64,000 nt of DNA, from positions 620,001 to 684,000 of the forward strand of contig JAMXDE010000020.1 of assembly GCA_026770025.1 (NCBI GenBank), in the 5' to 3' direction. Made by a program: the position numbers and the translations under genes. Source of the DNA: Craspedostauros australis (Eukaryota > Bacillariophyta > Bacillariophyceae > Mastogloiales > Achnanthaceae). Shown one piece after another: positions 1 to 9,649 of this stretch; positions within the stretch are counted from its first letter, which is position 1, and every line of letters starts with the position of its first letter. Under the pieces are notes generated by a model. It did no database searches. It was not told the origin of the DNA and worked only from the letters and a program-made list of their open reading frames with translations.

Positions 1-826
1 GCGACTTAATGAGGACGTCGACGGAGTAGAAGTAGCGGCATGTGGTGGAGACGATGGTGTGCGGCAGATCGTTGGGTATGTCGACGCGGAATGTGTACGC
101 CAACTGCTGAATTTGCTGCTCCTGCAGCGGCTTGTGATGTCCGATGGTCCGCTCCTCCAAATCGAAGACCTCGAGGCCGTTGGTGACCCAAAATACTACT
201 GTGTCGCTATCCCCCGCCGTCAGCAAATCAGCATCGTAGCTCTGAAGGAGAGACTGGATGAGGGGATGCTTGCCATATAGCTTGGCGTACTGCGCAACGT
301 TGTGCCATCTGGGATCGATGCGACAGCATCCAACGGCGAAGACCGTGATGGAGGTGAGGGCATCGCGCAGCGAGTAGTCCGGGTTGGAGGACGACGTGAC
401 GCCAGGTGGTGGCGTGACGCGCAACGTGCCCACGACGCTCTGGCCCATACGGTAGCTCGATCGCGACAGCACGACCTCGAACTTGGGCAGTTTGGTGCTT
501 TGCTGGGCATGCAGGGATTGCTGGAGTTGGGGCGTCTGCTGTTGTGGTTGTGGCCGTGGCCGTTGTCGCTGTCTCTGTCGTCCTTTGTGTTGCTGCGCGC
601 TTGACGTCGATGATGTCTTTGCATCTCCCGGTGCGGCTACCGTTGCCACAGCCTCTGCCACCTTCCTCGTGAGCGTGATCGAGGAACGATCCAGCGACAT
701 GAGCTTGGAGGAGGCTGAGCCGTCGATGGGGCTGTTCTGCCTTGCGAGATGCGCCGAATTGGTTGGAGGCCTTGCCGGTTGTGATCCTCTCGACCTGCCT
801 GCTGGTGGTTTCTTCCTTCTATCCAT
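1..826 (-). CDS. RGP1: RGP1-like arrestin-fold trafficking protein (3' end outside window)
   Basis: An open frame of 275 codons runs from an ATG at 826 leftward off the window edge, so the C-terminus is missing. The first ~100 residues are low complexity (RQRQRQRPRPQPQQQ). Then come KFEVVLSRSSYRMGQSVVG, an RIDPRW segment, VFWVTNGLEVFDLEE and YTFRVDIPNDLPHTIVS. This order matches the arrestin-like N-terminal half of RGP1, including the segment that reads 'CDL..PGES..Y' then 'LP..PPS..G' in animal and fungal members. RGP1 pairs with RIC1 as a guanine nucleotide exchange factor for Rab6/Ypt6 at the Golgi. The frame stays open upstream of the ATG through a Gln-rich stretch without another Met, so an upstream exon cannot be excluded. 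Family call is by recognition, moderately sure. Confidence 0.66.
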   Translation of the reverse strand, partial: MDRRKKPPAGRSRGSQPARPPTNSAHLARQNSPIDGSASSKLMSLDRSSITLTRKVAEAVATVAAPGDAKTSSTSSAQQHKGRQRQRQRPRPQPQQQTPQLQQSLHAQQSTKLPKFEVVLSRSSYRMGQSVVGTLRVTPPPGVTSSSNPDYSLRDALTSITVFAVGCCRIDPRWHNVAQYAKLYGKHPLIQSLLQSYDADLLTAGDSDTVVFWVTNGLEVFDLEERTIGHHKPLQEQQIQQLAYTFRVDIPNDLPHTIVSTTCRYFYSVDVLIKS

Positions 827-1408
827 GTTGCTGTTGTTGCTATCGTCGTTGCTGCTACCCTTGATGTGATTGTGCAAGGGAAGGGGTTGTTGTAATTGCT
901 GTGATTGCTGTGATTGTTGTCGAGCGGTTTGGCAATTGGCGTTGAGATGTGTCTGCCAAAACTGTCGAAAAACAGGGGCAGAGGGGTGTTCTCGATCAGC
1001 CACCAACCTTCCTCGTGAATTCTTCGATCTTCCAATACCTAGCCGGCTGCCCACGATGGAGATGGGAAGTTGTCGGTGGGAGCATACAAGCACCACTCAT
1101 GCATGCTCTCCTCTCTATCACAATGCTATTATATTATTCTATATAATACAATTAGATGAACAGCTACTCTCTCCAGAGACCATCACATAATCAAAGCATC
1201 GGAATAGTCGTTTGTTCGTATTGTACACATTGTATTGTACACATTGTGCTGTACACATTGAATTGAGCATATTGTAGTGCACCGGAGAGTAGGTATGTTC
1301 ATTCGTTCTGTTCATAGTTTACTTTGTACAGTGGATTGTGCTGCATTGCAACAACCAATGCAGTAGCATCATACCATACCATGCCATACCACAATGTATT
1401 CCACCATG
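827..1408. other. Intergenic region between two minus-strand genes
   Basis: This is the 5' side of the RGP1-like gene and the 3' side of the carrier gene. It holds a three-copy 14-bp tandem repeat (1222-1263) and a CATACC-rich stretch near 1368-1395. No further gene seen. Confidence 0.6.
1222..1263. repeat. 14-bp tandem repeat, three copies
   Basis: Copies TGTACACATTGTAT, TGTACACATTGTGC and TGTACACATTGAAT lie head to tail at 1222, 1236 and 1250. Each holds the palindrome TGTACA. They lie about 150 bp beyond the stop of the carrier gene. Confidence 0.85.
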
Positions 1409-2836
1409 CTACGACAAGGCGCGGTTCTGCATGGCCTTATGAACGACGGTCAGTATCTGCTCGTACGTGAGGAACGTGAAGGCCGCCGTGAGGACAGTTT
1501 GCAATAGCTTGGCGCGCATGCCGGTGAACAGACTGCGCAGTCCACCGTTGCGGTAGAGCTGGATCAGGCAATCCAACGTGCCGTCGTAGCTGGTGTGCGT
1601 GGACTTGTCCAGCCGCAGCACCGTCTGCGCCAGCTGCAGAGGGTACGTGAGGATGGTGGCGATGCCCTTGGCGGTGGCGCCCAATGTGAAGGCCTCGATC
1701 GGCGTGAGCGATGTGCCTCCGTTGCTCGACATCGCCTTTGCTGTCGCCATCATGGCGCGCGCGGCGAGACGGCGGTTCTTCAGCTGCTCGTAGCAGAAGA
1801 ACTGGATGATGGGGTTGGAAACCAACAGCAACGACGCAGATGTTCCGTTCCACATGTGCTGCAGTCCTTTCTGTTGCACCATGTGAATCAATTCTCGCAG
1901 GAGGTTGTTGGTCTCCGTCTGTCCAGTCACGATGGCAATGTTGACCACCCAAAGCGGGTTGGTGAGCAGGACGTTGCCGATCCCGGCCAAGCATGAGGTG
2001 ATCAAGGATGCTATCGCCGACGATCGTTGCTGCTTGCGGTCGGCCACAAAGAGCATGGCCTTGATCAGGGCATGCAAATAGAAGAAGACGAATTGGCTCG
2101 TCGCCAACGTGGCAATGATCGGTCCAGCACCTTGGTAGAGCTGGCCATTGCTGCTCAATCTGTGCAGGGCTTGGAGCAGTCCCTGCTTCTTCGTCGCATC
2201 ATCCTGCGTCGACGAGGCGCATGCAGAGTCATCGGATGGGTTTGTGTCGTCGCACGATGGATCTTCCTGCTGTTGCTGGTGATGATGACCATGAGAATCA
2301 TGATGGCGACTGGAGGAATTGGAAAGCGGTTCGTCTTGCTGCATAGGATCGCTGCTGACAGTGGACGTCTGGTTGATGTTGGTGACTTCATCCCACGAAA
2401 ACACAGAGCCCTGCGATGGCATCTGGAGGCTGTTGTCGTCCTCCGGCACGAGAGGTGGGAGCTGGTCATCTCCCGGTCTCTGCTCATCCTCCTCCGGCTG
2501 TTGTTGTCGCTGCGCTAGATCTGACACGTTGTTCATCTGCACGTTGGTGGAGGTGAGAAGGTCGGCCTGAAGACCGGAGATGCACAGATCGTCGTCATCG
2601 TTGCCGTCGATGGCGCTGCTGGTAGGACTTCCGTCGCTGCTGTTTCCATCGACGTCCCGTCCGTCCGCCGATGATACCTGCGGTCGATCAGAAGATACCC
2701 TGGATGCCTGCGCTTGGAGGTCGATCCTGGCGCGTTCCAGCGGATAGAACAACAGCATCGCCATCGCCGATCCCACCGCTCCACCCATGGCATGGGCGAT
2801 TGGCGGTGCCGCCGCTGCATGCCCAACGGGTGACAT
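1409..2836 (-). CDS. Peroxisomal PMP34-type mitochondrial carrier family protein
   Basis: A 475-residue SLC25-family carrier. The three carrier signatures are visible: FYPLERARIDLQ near residue 30, NPLWVVN near 300 and TYPLQLAQTVLRL near 405, each following a hydrophobic helix. The PLWVVN and YPLQ..Q..LR forms are those of the peroxisomal branch (PMP34/SLC25A17, yeast ANT1, plant PXN), which exchanges adenine nucleotides, CoA or NAD across the peroxisomal membrane; the exact substrate cannot be read here. Residues ~45-215 are a hydrophilic insert between the first two helices, rich in Asp, Gln, Ser and His, and absent from normal ~300-residue carriers. Single exon. It is divergent from the mTERF gene across ~1.1 kb. 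Confidence 0.8.
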   Translation of the reverse strand: MSPVGHAAAAPPIAHAMGGAVGSAMAMLLFYPLERARIDLQAQASRVSSDRPQVSSADGRDVDGNSSDGSPTSSAIDGNDDDDLCISGLQADLLTSTNVQMNNVSDLAQRQQQPEEDEQRPGDDQLPPLVPEDDNSLQMPSQGSVFSWDEVTNINQTSTVSSDPMQQDEPLSNSSSRHHDSHGHHHQQQQEDPSCDDTNPSDDSACASSTQDDATKKQGLLQALHRLSSNGQLYQGAGPIIATLATSQFVFFYLHALIKAMLFVADRKQQRSSAIASLITSCLAGIGNVLLTNPLWVVNIAIVTGQTETNNLLRELIHMVQQKGLQHMWNGTSASLLLVSNPIIQFFCYEQLKNRRLAARAMMATAKAMSSNGGTSLTPIEAFTLGATAKGIATILTYPLQLAQTVLRLDKSTHTSYDGTLDCLIQLYRNGGLRSLFTGMRAKLLQTVLTAAFTFLTYEQILTVVHKAMQNRALS

Positions 2837-3959
2837 TGCTGATTATGGTGGCTCTGCGGTGACGGCGCTCAACTCAGAGGTTCGGATGCCCCGATGTTGG
2901 TCACTGCGACGGATTGTCACTGAGAACGCCAATGACGGCGCGAATGCAATTTGAGCTGCACGCAGGTTGGAGTCTTTGGGTTGTCGCGAACCAATCGAAG
3001 CGTGATCGTATTATTGTTTGTGGCTGTGGACCTTGATCTGAGTGCGACTGCTCCAAATGAACAAGCAACAGCAGCAACAGCAGCAACTCCGAGTCCAACA
3101 CTCCTCGAATGCTCCCACCAATGATCGATGTAGCTCGCACGAGTGTTGGTAGAGTGCGATCTACTCACGCAATACCCCTATTCGCACTTGGATCCGCACC
3201 TCGTACGTCGATGATCCGAAGAGGTGATGGATGGTTTGATGACGAGGGACAAGAGCAGACGAATTCAAATGAGAACACAAGTCCTTGTGCGAGGTACGAA
3301 CTCCTCTCTCGAAAGAAACGTGGAATGGCTGATGACATCGCGTTCCTGTCGCTGTTGTCGCCCACGATGCGAATTGCTTCCACGGCAATTTTCGGACCTT
3401 GGCATCAGAGACATTAATCGCCACCAAGACAAGTCCAACGAAATTGCAATTGTTTGCGTGCCTTGTCCAATCACCTCTCTGGTTGAAGTTCTGATCGAAT
3501 CTAACCTAGTCTATGACTCATATGACCTCATCATCACCAATGCGACTCTCATGACGTCACGCAACATCCATCAACACACAACGTGGAAGCAGGCACGTGT
3601 TTGGTTCTCTCCGATGTTCGCAGAACAACCAGCCACAGCAACAATCGCGCACAAGAGTGATGAGCATCAGCCATCACTGCCACCGACACTCGCCACCCAC
3701 CACAGAACAGCACCAAAAGAAGAAAGATCCCAACCGGACAAGCAACAGCCACGCCACCACCACCACCAACACCGCCATCGTCACTACCATTAACAGCAGA
3801 CTGCTTTCGCTACGAGCGGAGAGAGGTCGAAAGCTTCGTCCAAACAAGGACGATGCAACGACAGTGAGCATGACCCCCACCAGTCCGCCATGCACACGTC
3901 GAGGCAGACGCATACTCGTTCGTGCGCGGGGGAGAACAGGGAGATGGGACTTCATCTCC
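2837..3959. promoter_or_regulatory. Divergent upstream region, carrier gene / mTERF gene
   Basis: About 1.1 kb separates the start codons of two oppositely oriented genes. The right part (from ~3597) stays open in the mTERF frame and has other in-frame Met codons before 3960; it is His/Thr/Arg-rich and is read here as leader. No other gene seen. Confidence 0.45.
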
Positions 3960-5942
3960 ATGCAGATCCAGATGCAGATGTTTCTGTTGTTGATCGTGAT
4001 GGCAGCATGCCTTCCGATTGCCACCAAAGCCTTCACGGTGTCATCGCCAACCCCACCTCTCCCCTCTCGATGTTTGTCCCATCAAACCACCAGTTGCTTT
4101 CATCCTGTACAGATGCAACGAAGAAGAATGCATCCAAGAATACAATCTACACACTGCTCTCGCCACAATCAACGACCCCACGCCATCCATGCAAGCATAG
4201 ACGATGCTTGCGACAGCGACGCCTTTGCGAATGACGAAATACCGTTCGATGATGATTTCGATACCGATGTGGTAGAGTACGGGTACGATGGCACTGATAT
4301 CGTCGTCTCACATGTCGACCACCAGTACGAATACGGCGACAACGATGTTCTTCCAGATGCGTACATGGATGACGACGATCTGCTTCAGCTCAATGGGATT
4401 ACGTTCGTGCCCATCAACCAGCTTTCCCGATCGGACAGCAACGGCAGCAGCATTGGTCAGGATGACGACTATGGTCTCATCGACGACGACGATGACGACA
4501 GCGATGTTGACGGGCGAACGTTTGCGACGCATGGCAATGCCACGCTACCCCGCTTGGTCAATGGCACGATCCCCGTCATGCCACTCAAGGAGTTCCGCCA
4601 ACTCTCATCCAACCTCTCCTACTTTTACCTGCGCGATGAGGTAGGTTTGTCAGAGGATATCATGTGGAAGATCACCATGGAGGCTGGATCGTCGTTGACG
4701 ATGACAGCGGCCAATATCCGCAGAAAGATCGATGCCCTACGCAATGGCATGGCTCTGTCGGACGAAGACATTCGCATCATCATCGCCAAACAACCGACGC
4801 TGTTGCATCTCAGCGCAGAACACAACATCGCGATCAAAATCAGATACCTGCAGCAGAACCTCAACCTCTCCAAAAAGGACCTGCGCATGATAGTCGTCAA
4901 ATTTCCAGCCATCCTTTGCTACGCCATTGACAACCTCGAGCGCAAGATGAACTTCTTCCTCAAAACCATGAAGTACAGCAACGCAGAATATCGACGTCTT
5001 CTGCTCAAGGAACCGAACATCATGGGAGCAGCCGTCCAGACGGGGCTGAGGCCGCGCGCGGTGTTCCTGGTGCGAGAAATGGATTTCCCGCTTGACCAGG
5101 TCCGAAAGCTCTGTCTGGCACACCCGCGTATTCTCAAAATGAGCCTCGACAACAACCTCCGGCCCAAGCTGATCTTCTTCTTCATCCTCACGCTGCACAT
5201 GCAACCACAGGAAGTCCTCAAGCTCCTATTGAAGTACCCCCAAATCCTCGACTACAACCTGGAGAATCACATCCGACCCATGACGCGATTCTTCCTCAGC
5301 CTGGATCTGAGCGCTCACGAAATCGCGCGCATGCTGCTCAAATACCCCAAACTCACCACCAACGCCCTTCCCAAGATCAAACGCGTGGTGGGATATCTGC
5401 GATACCAGCTTGGTCTGGAGGCTGCCGACGTGCGCCGGATGCTGTACCAATCACCGCAAGTCGTGGGATTAACAACGACCAATCTGCAAGGCAAGGTGGA
5501 GTATCTGGAGAGCGTGTGCCCCTCCATCCGCAAACTCATCGTGGGCGCGCCCACTGTGCTGCACCTCAGCCTGGACAACAACCTCCGCCCCAAGATTGAT
5601 TTCCTGAAACAGTATCTGGGCGATGAGGAACTCAGCGCCGTGCTGGAATCCTTGCCACCCTTGCTGGGATACTCCTTGCAGAATCGCATCAAACCGCGTG
5701 TGGAGGCCATCGTCGCGGCCAACGTTCCCGTAACCGCGGTGACGGTCGCAATGCCGCTGGCACAGGCCAAGTTCGAAGGCTGGTTGTCTCGCAAGGCAGA
5801 GAAGTTGGCGCGTCTTGCAGAAGAGAATGCAAAGCAGATCGGTGTTGACGACCGGCCACCGAAGGTTGAACTGTCACAACAAGAGGAGATGGGTGACAGC
5901 AACGGATCCAGGATCAAGCACTGGACTCGTGAGCGTCGTTGA
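3960..5942 (+). CDS. Plastid-targeted mTERF-domain protein
   Basis: 660 residues. I chose the ATG at 3960 because it opens a clean signal peptide (MFLLLIVMAACLPIATKAF), whose ATKA|F cleavage motif is the plastid-entry signal of diatoms and relatives; in-frame Met codons upstream would bury it. Residues ~80-190 are acidic and low complexity. Residues ~228-580 are about nine tandem mTERF helical repeats, visible as recurring Leu-rich units ending in a Pro-containing turn, e.g. IIIAKQPTLLHLSAEHN, MIVVKFPAILCYAIDN, LLLKYPQILDYNLENH. mTERF proteins bind organellar nucleic acid and act in transcription termination, intron splicing or ribosome assembly; which one is not readable. A charged helix ends the protein. 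Single exon; convergent with ENY2. Confidence 0.88.
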   Translation: MQIQMQMFLLLIVMAACLPIATKAFTVSSPTPPLPSRCLSHQTTSCFHPVQMQRRRMHPRIQSTHCSRHNQRPHAIHASIDDACDSDAFANDEIPFDDDFDTDVVEYGYDGTDIVVSHVDHQYEYGDNDVLPDAYMDDDDLLQLNGITFVPINQLSRSDSNGSSIGQDDDYGLIDDDDDDSDVDGRTFATHGNATLPRLVNGTIPVMPLKEFRQLSSNLSYFYLRDEVGLSEDIMWKITMEAGSSLTMTAANIRRKIDALRNGMALSDEDIRIIIAKQPTLLHLSAEHNIAIKIRYLQQNLNLSKKDLRMIVVKFPAILCYAIDNLERKMNFFLKTMKYSNAEYRRLLLKEPNIMGAAVQTGLRPRAVFLVREMDFPLDQVRKLCLAHPRILKMSLDNNLRPKLIFFFILTLHMQPQEVLKLLLKYPQILDYNLENHIRPMTRFFLSLDLSAHEIARMLLKYPKLTTNALPKIKRVVGYLRYQLGLEAADVRRMLYQSPQVVGLTTTNLQGKVEYLESVCPSIRKLIVGAPTVLHLSLDNNLRPKIDFLKQYLGDEELSAVLESLPPLLGYSLQNRIKPRVEAIVAANVPVTAVTVAMPLAQAKFEGWLSRKAEKLARLAEENAKQIGVDDRPPKVELSQQEEMGDSNGSRIKHWTRERR

Positions 5943-6274
5943 TATGACATACAGTGGGGGTGGTGGTGATGGACTTGAGAAGGTGCATACACGTACGAGC
6001 ATGTAAGGTACATGCGTAGACTACATGCAAATGTCCGTGCATTCATCTGCTCTCACAGCAACTGCATCATGGTAGATATCATACGAGTATATCATATCCC
6101 TGAACAAATCACCATGCCATTTCGATGCATGTGAGAACAAAGGGTTCTCTGCCATAAGCACGAGAAAACGTCCTCTATTGTATTCTACTCCAAACTTCCA
6201 CATCGTTCGATAGAGTCAAAACTCAGTTTGCATTCATTCAATTCTGCATCGAGCCGTCGGACACTCAAATGATG
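5943..6274. other. Convergent intergenic region
   Basis: 332 bp between the stops of the mTERF gene and ENY2. AT-richer than the flanks, with a TACGAGTA element at 6082-6089. No gene seen. Confidence 0.6.
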
Positions 6275-6932
6275 TCATATCCCCACCCGTTTCGCGTTGA
6301 TTTGGCTCTGTATCGATGCCTTGATCTTCTCACCCACTTCATCTGGTATGCTATTGTGCGCTGGGATCTTGTGTGCCTCCGCAACCAGCTCTCCGTATGT
6401 GACGCCGGAGATGCCGTTGCTGTTGTTCTGAATCGCCACCTTGGCGCTGTAGATCAGATCATCTCTCCATTGTGCGTCGGCCATCAGAGATGCGTACAAC
6501 TGTTGTTGCATTCTGAAGTGGAGTATCGTTTTGTTGAATGGGATGAAATCGAAGTGAATTGAATTAGGCTCCGAAGAACGGCAGCAACATCAGGTCCGAT
6601 GGTATCAAGATACGGGGTCCGTTGATAGGTATTGCATGTTTTCGTATAGTATGGGTGGGGGTGAGTTCTTGGGCCATGACAGAGATAAAGAGGCCAGCAC
6701 ATCACATCACATCACATCACATCACATCACAACATGACAGACACATCGTTCCATTCTTCTGCAAACACACGTCCCCCACCAACATGCTGATTCGGGCGTA
6801 GAATAGAACGGAGCAGATGACTCACCTCTGCCAGTCTCCGTTCATCTTCAGCTCATTGACGACCTCGATTTGGAGGTTTTTTTCTTCCGACGACGGCTTG
6901 GGCCGCTTGCTTCTCCTCATTTCGTTCGTCAT
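6275..6932 (-). CDS. ENY2: ENY2/Sus1, SAGA and TREX-2 subunit
   Basis: A two-exon gene: exon 1 is 6826-6932 and exon 2 is 6275-6512. The intron (6513-6825, 313 nt) has a GTGAGT donor and a TTCAG acceptor, and the split Arg codon joins cleanly. The 114-residue product has a basic N-terminus (RRSKRPKP). It then follows ENY2 closely: VVNELKMNGDWQRMQQQLYA, ADAQWRDDLIYSAKVAI, VTYGELVAEA, PDEVGEKIKASIQSQI. ENY2 is an all-helical peptide that wraps scaffold proteins in the SAGA histone-deubiquitinase module and in the nuclear-pore TREX-2 mRNA export complex. Length is close to the usual ~100. A CACAT microsatellite sits in the intron. Head to head with carbamate kinase. Confidence 0.88.
6698..6730. 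repeat. CACAT pentanucleotide microsatellite in ENY2 intron
   Basis: About six and a half perfect copies of CACAT inside the ENY2 intron. Confidence 0.9.
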
Positions 6933-7522
6933 GTTGTATTGTTACAGGTCGTTCCTGCGAAAGTAATGTTGCATTCGAAATATGATATTATATGATACCA
7001 AGGAGCAAAGGTGTCTGACGGCAATGCAATGGAATACTCTCCAAGACCGGAAACTGGGGAGAATGCGCCAGACGAGCTGCAGACGAACGACAGTCGCGCC
7101 ATGGTCGACCAATCTCACGATCCTGGCTTGGTGCTGCATTTCCTGGTTTCGAAACGTTATGCAGGCGTTAATCCACGCGATACCATCGTTGTCGACTCAC
7201 TGGACCGTTTCGGATGCCGATTTGTTCCTCTCATTTTTCTGAATTTTCGTGGAATCCTGAAAGTGTTCCACGCACACGGTTCGAGACGATGGTGGCCAAC
7301 CGGTACCCCCCTCCCAACCTCTCGACATCCATCCACCCATCCATCCACCCATCCATCCACCCATCCATCCACCCATCCATCGTTCATCCTCCATTCTTCG
7401 TGGTATCATAATTATTGCTCCCAATACGCTGGCAATCAAGCAAGGACGCAGGAAAGACGGCAACCAAGACAACGATCTCAACCCTGAACATCAACCTCGC
7501 TTCCACTTCCCCCAATTACAAC
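6933..7522. promoter_or_regulatory. Divergent upstream region, ENY2 / carbamate kinase
   Basis: 590 bp between two start codons on opposite strands. It holds a 12-bp minisatellite at 7326-7380, about 140 bp before the carbamate kinase ATG. No separate gene seen. Confidence 0.5.
7326..7380. repeat. 12-bp minisatellite
   Basis: About 4.5 near-perfect copies of CATCCATCCACC head to tail. The strand is purely C/A/T, so the other strand is G-rich. Confidence 0.9.
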
Positions 7523-9074
7523 ATGATGCTGTCAAGGACCTTTCAACCATTGCAAAAAAGCATCACGCGCCGATTTTTGGCCGCACCTGCATCCACTTCC
7601 AGCACAAAAGCGTCGGAACCCTCCACTGCAGGATCGGATCTTGCAAACAAGAAGCTGCGGTTGGTAGTGGCGGTTGGTGGCAATGCTCTGCAACGTCGTG
7701 GGGAACGTCTCACTATCGAGAACATGCTCAAGGCAGCTGCCGATATGGCACCCACCATGGCGAAGTTGACGAGGAAGCACGAGATTGGTAGGTGCATGAT
7801 TGTCGATGGCTGTGTGACCGTTGCCGTCAATGCTGGTGCTGTTGATTTTGCATTGTGCTGTGCTGCGATGCGATCGCATAACATTCTAACATTGCTGTGC
7901 TGTACTCGCACATTCATGCTCACCTTCAAATTCAGTTCTGACGCACGGAAATGGTCCGCAGGTTGGAGAATTGGCTTTGGAACGTTCCGGTGCCACATTC
8001 GATGTGCTGGGAGCCGAAAGTATGGGACAAATCGGCTTCGTTTTGGCGCAGGCCATGTCGTCGAACGGTGTGACGGCCGTCCCAATCCTCACGCAGGTGG
8101 TCGTCGATGCCTACTCGGATGCATTCAAGGATCCCACGAAGTACGTTGGTCCCATCTACGGCCCCCACGAAGCGCAAGCCTTGCAGCAGTCGTTGGGGTG
8201 GACGATCAAGCCGGATGGTGAATACTTCCGCCGTGTTGTACCATCACCAGGGCCGCTCGAGATCCTGCAAATTGATGCCATCAAGACGTTGTTGGAGCAT
8301 AATCCATCCGTGCTACCTATCGCCTGCGGTGGTGGCGGTGTGCCCGTGTCACGCATTCCGGCCAATCCACAGACGTTGCAGGGCGTAGAGGCCGTGATTG
8401 ACAAGGACGCATGCGGCGCCAAACTGGCGACGGAATTGGAAGCCGATGCGTACATTATCCTCACAGACGGTGGCGGAATCTGGGAGAACTTTGGCAAGCC
8501 CGACGCTAAAGAAATGTCTGAAGTGACGCCGGAATATCTTCTGGGAACCAAGGTATGTATTCTTTTGCCCATTTTGATGTTTGGTGAAATCGAGATAGCA
8601 GGCCTGCTATGATCAGTCTTGCAACTGGAAATGAAATTGGATTGTGCTTCGACGGCAACATCTGGGTGTGGTTTTACGTTGATTCCGTCGTGAACACCTC
8701 TCGTATCTCCCAGCCACCCCTGCGTCATACCTTGAATCGTGTGTCCTGTCTTGGAGCGCTCCATTCTTACGTACTCAACGCATCAACCTCTTCTCTTCTT
8801 TTACTCCTACCATCGCCACTACCACGGAACACAGGCTGGCAAAAAATTCCCAGGATCGATGGGTCCGAAGATTCAAGCCGCCATTGACTTCGTCCAGCAG
8901 TCGAAGCGACCTGGTGCTTGGGCAGCTATCGGCGATCTGAAGGATGTTGCGGATATCCTCGCGGGTAAAGAGGGCACCGTGGTGAAGACGGATGTCAGCG
9001 AAGGCGTTCTTTGGCGCGCTGGCAAGAGCGGACCAGGTCGCAAGGAGACCAAGGAACCACCGGCACGGGCGTAA
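7523..9074 (+). CDS. Carbamate kinase, probable mitochondrial form
   Basis: Three exons: 7523-7787, 7936-8552 and 8835-9074, giving 373 residues. Junctions are GTAGGT/TTCAG (phase 1) and GTATGT/ACACAG (phase 0); each restores conserved sequence. The N-terminus (MMLSRTFQPLQKSITRRFLA) is Arg-rich with no acidic residue, like a mitochondrial presequence. The amino-acid-kinase core follows bacterial ArcC: AVGGNAL (51-56), VLTHGNGPQVGELAL (89-103), LDVLGAES-like FDVLGAESMGQIG, PTKYVGPIY, VVPSPGPLEI, CGGGGVPV, GVEAVIDKDACGAKLA, ILTDGG and FPGSMGPK. The enzyme interconverts carbamoyl phosphate + ADP with carbamate + ATP. In algae with a urea cycle it can tap or feed carbamoyl phosphate; that role here is inference. 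The ATG at 7523 was chosen because upstream in-frame codons lack Met. Confidence 0.9.
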
Positions 9075-9649
9075 TCGCGGTGATACGTAGTCGTAAGCTT
9101 CATAAATATTCACAGATGCAACTCCCCGAAATCATAATCTTGAGCTTAGTCTTTCCTTGCAGGTCACCAGGGTCTTCCCAACCCGGTAATCCAGAAGAGG
9201 CACCATTGTATCCGAGTCATGCAGAGTATTTCATGGACAGACAGGCCAGTTTGAGTCGCTCACGCCATGCCGATACCGATTCGAAAGCCAGGATGGAAGA
9301 ACAAGTCTATCAAGGAAGACAAGGCGCGAACTTCTCGCTTGAGTCATACGAGTCGCACGACGCAAACCACAAATTGTTCCGGGACACATCACCACCAATC
9401 CAAACTGGATCTGGCAACATGCGAAAGGATGCAATTTGCTCCAACACATCACATCACACGACACCACACCAACTCTGGACATTGTCAACCACAAGAGCAC
9501 AATCAATACAATTCGATACCCAGTCATATAATACTTGCAAGAGCACCGTCCTGCCACTCTCCAGCCGATCGGCAGCATCGGCAACAATTACATCAACAAA
9601 CAAGCAAACGCTGCAAATCGGAGCGCGGCAAATCACGACCTGATCAAAG
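9075..9649. other. Intergenic region
   Basis: 575 bp between two plus-strand genes. It is Asn/Thr/Gln-codon rich in several frames but shows no protein I recognise. It probably holds the 3' end of carbamate kinase and the promoter of the next gene. Confidence 0.5.

Noticed and set aside
7326-7380. Possible CRISPR-like or regulatory array
   Set aside because: A simple 12-bp minisatellite without spacers.
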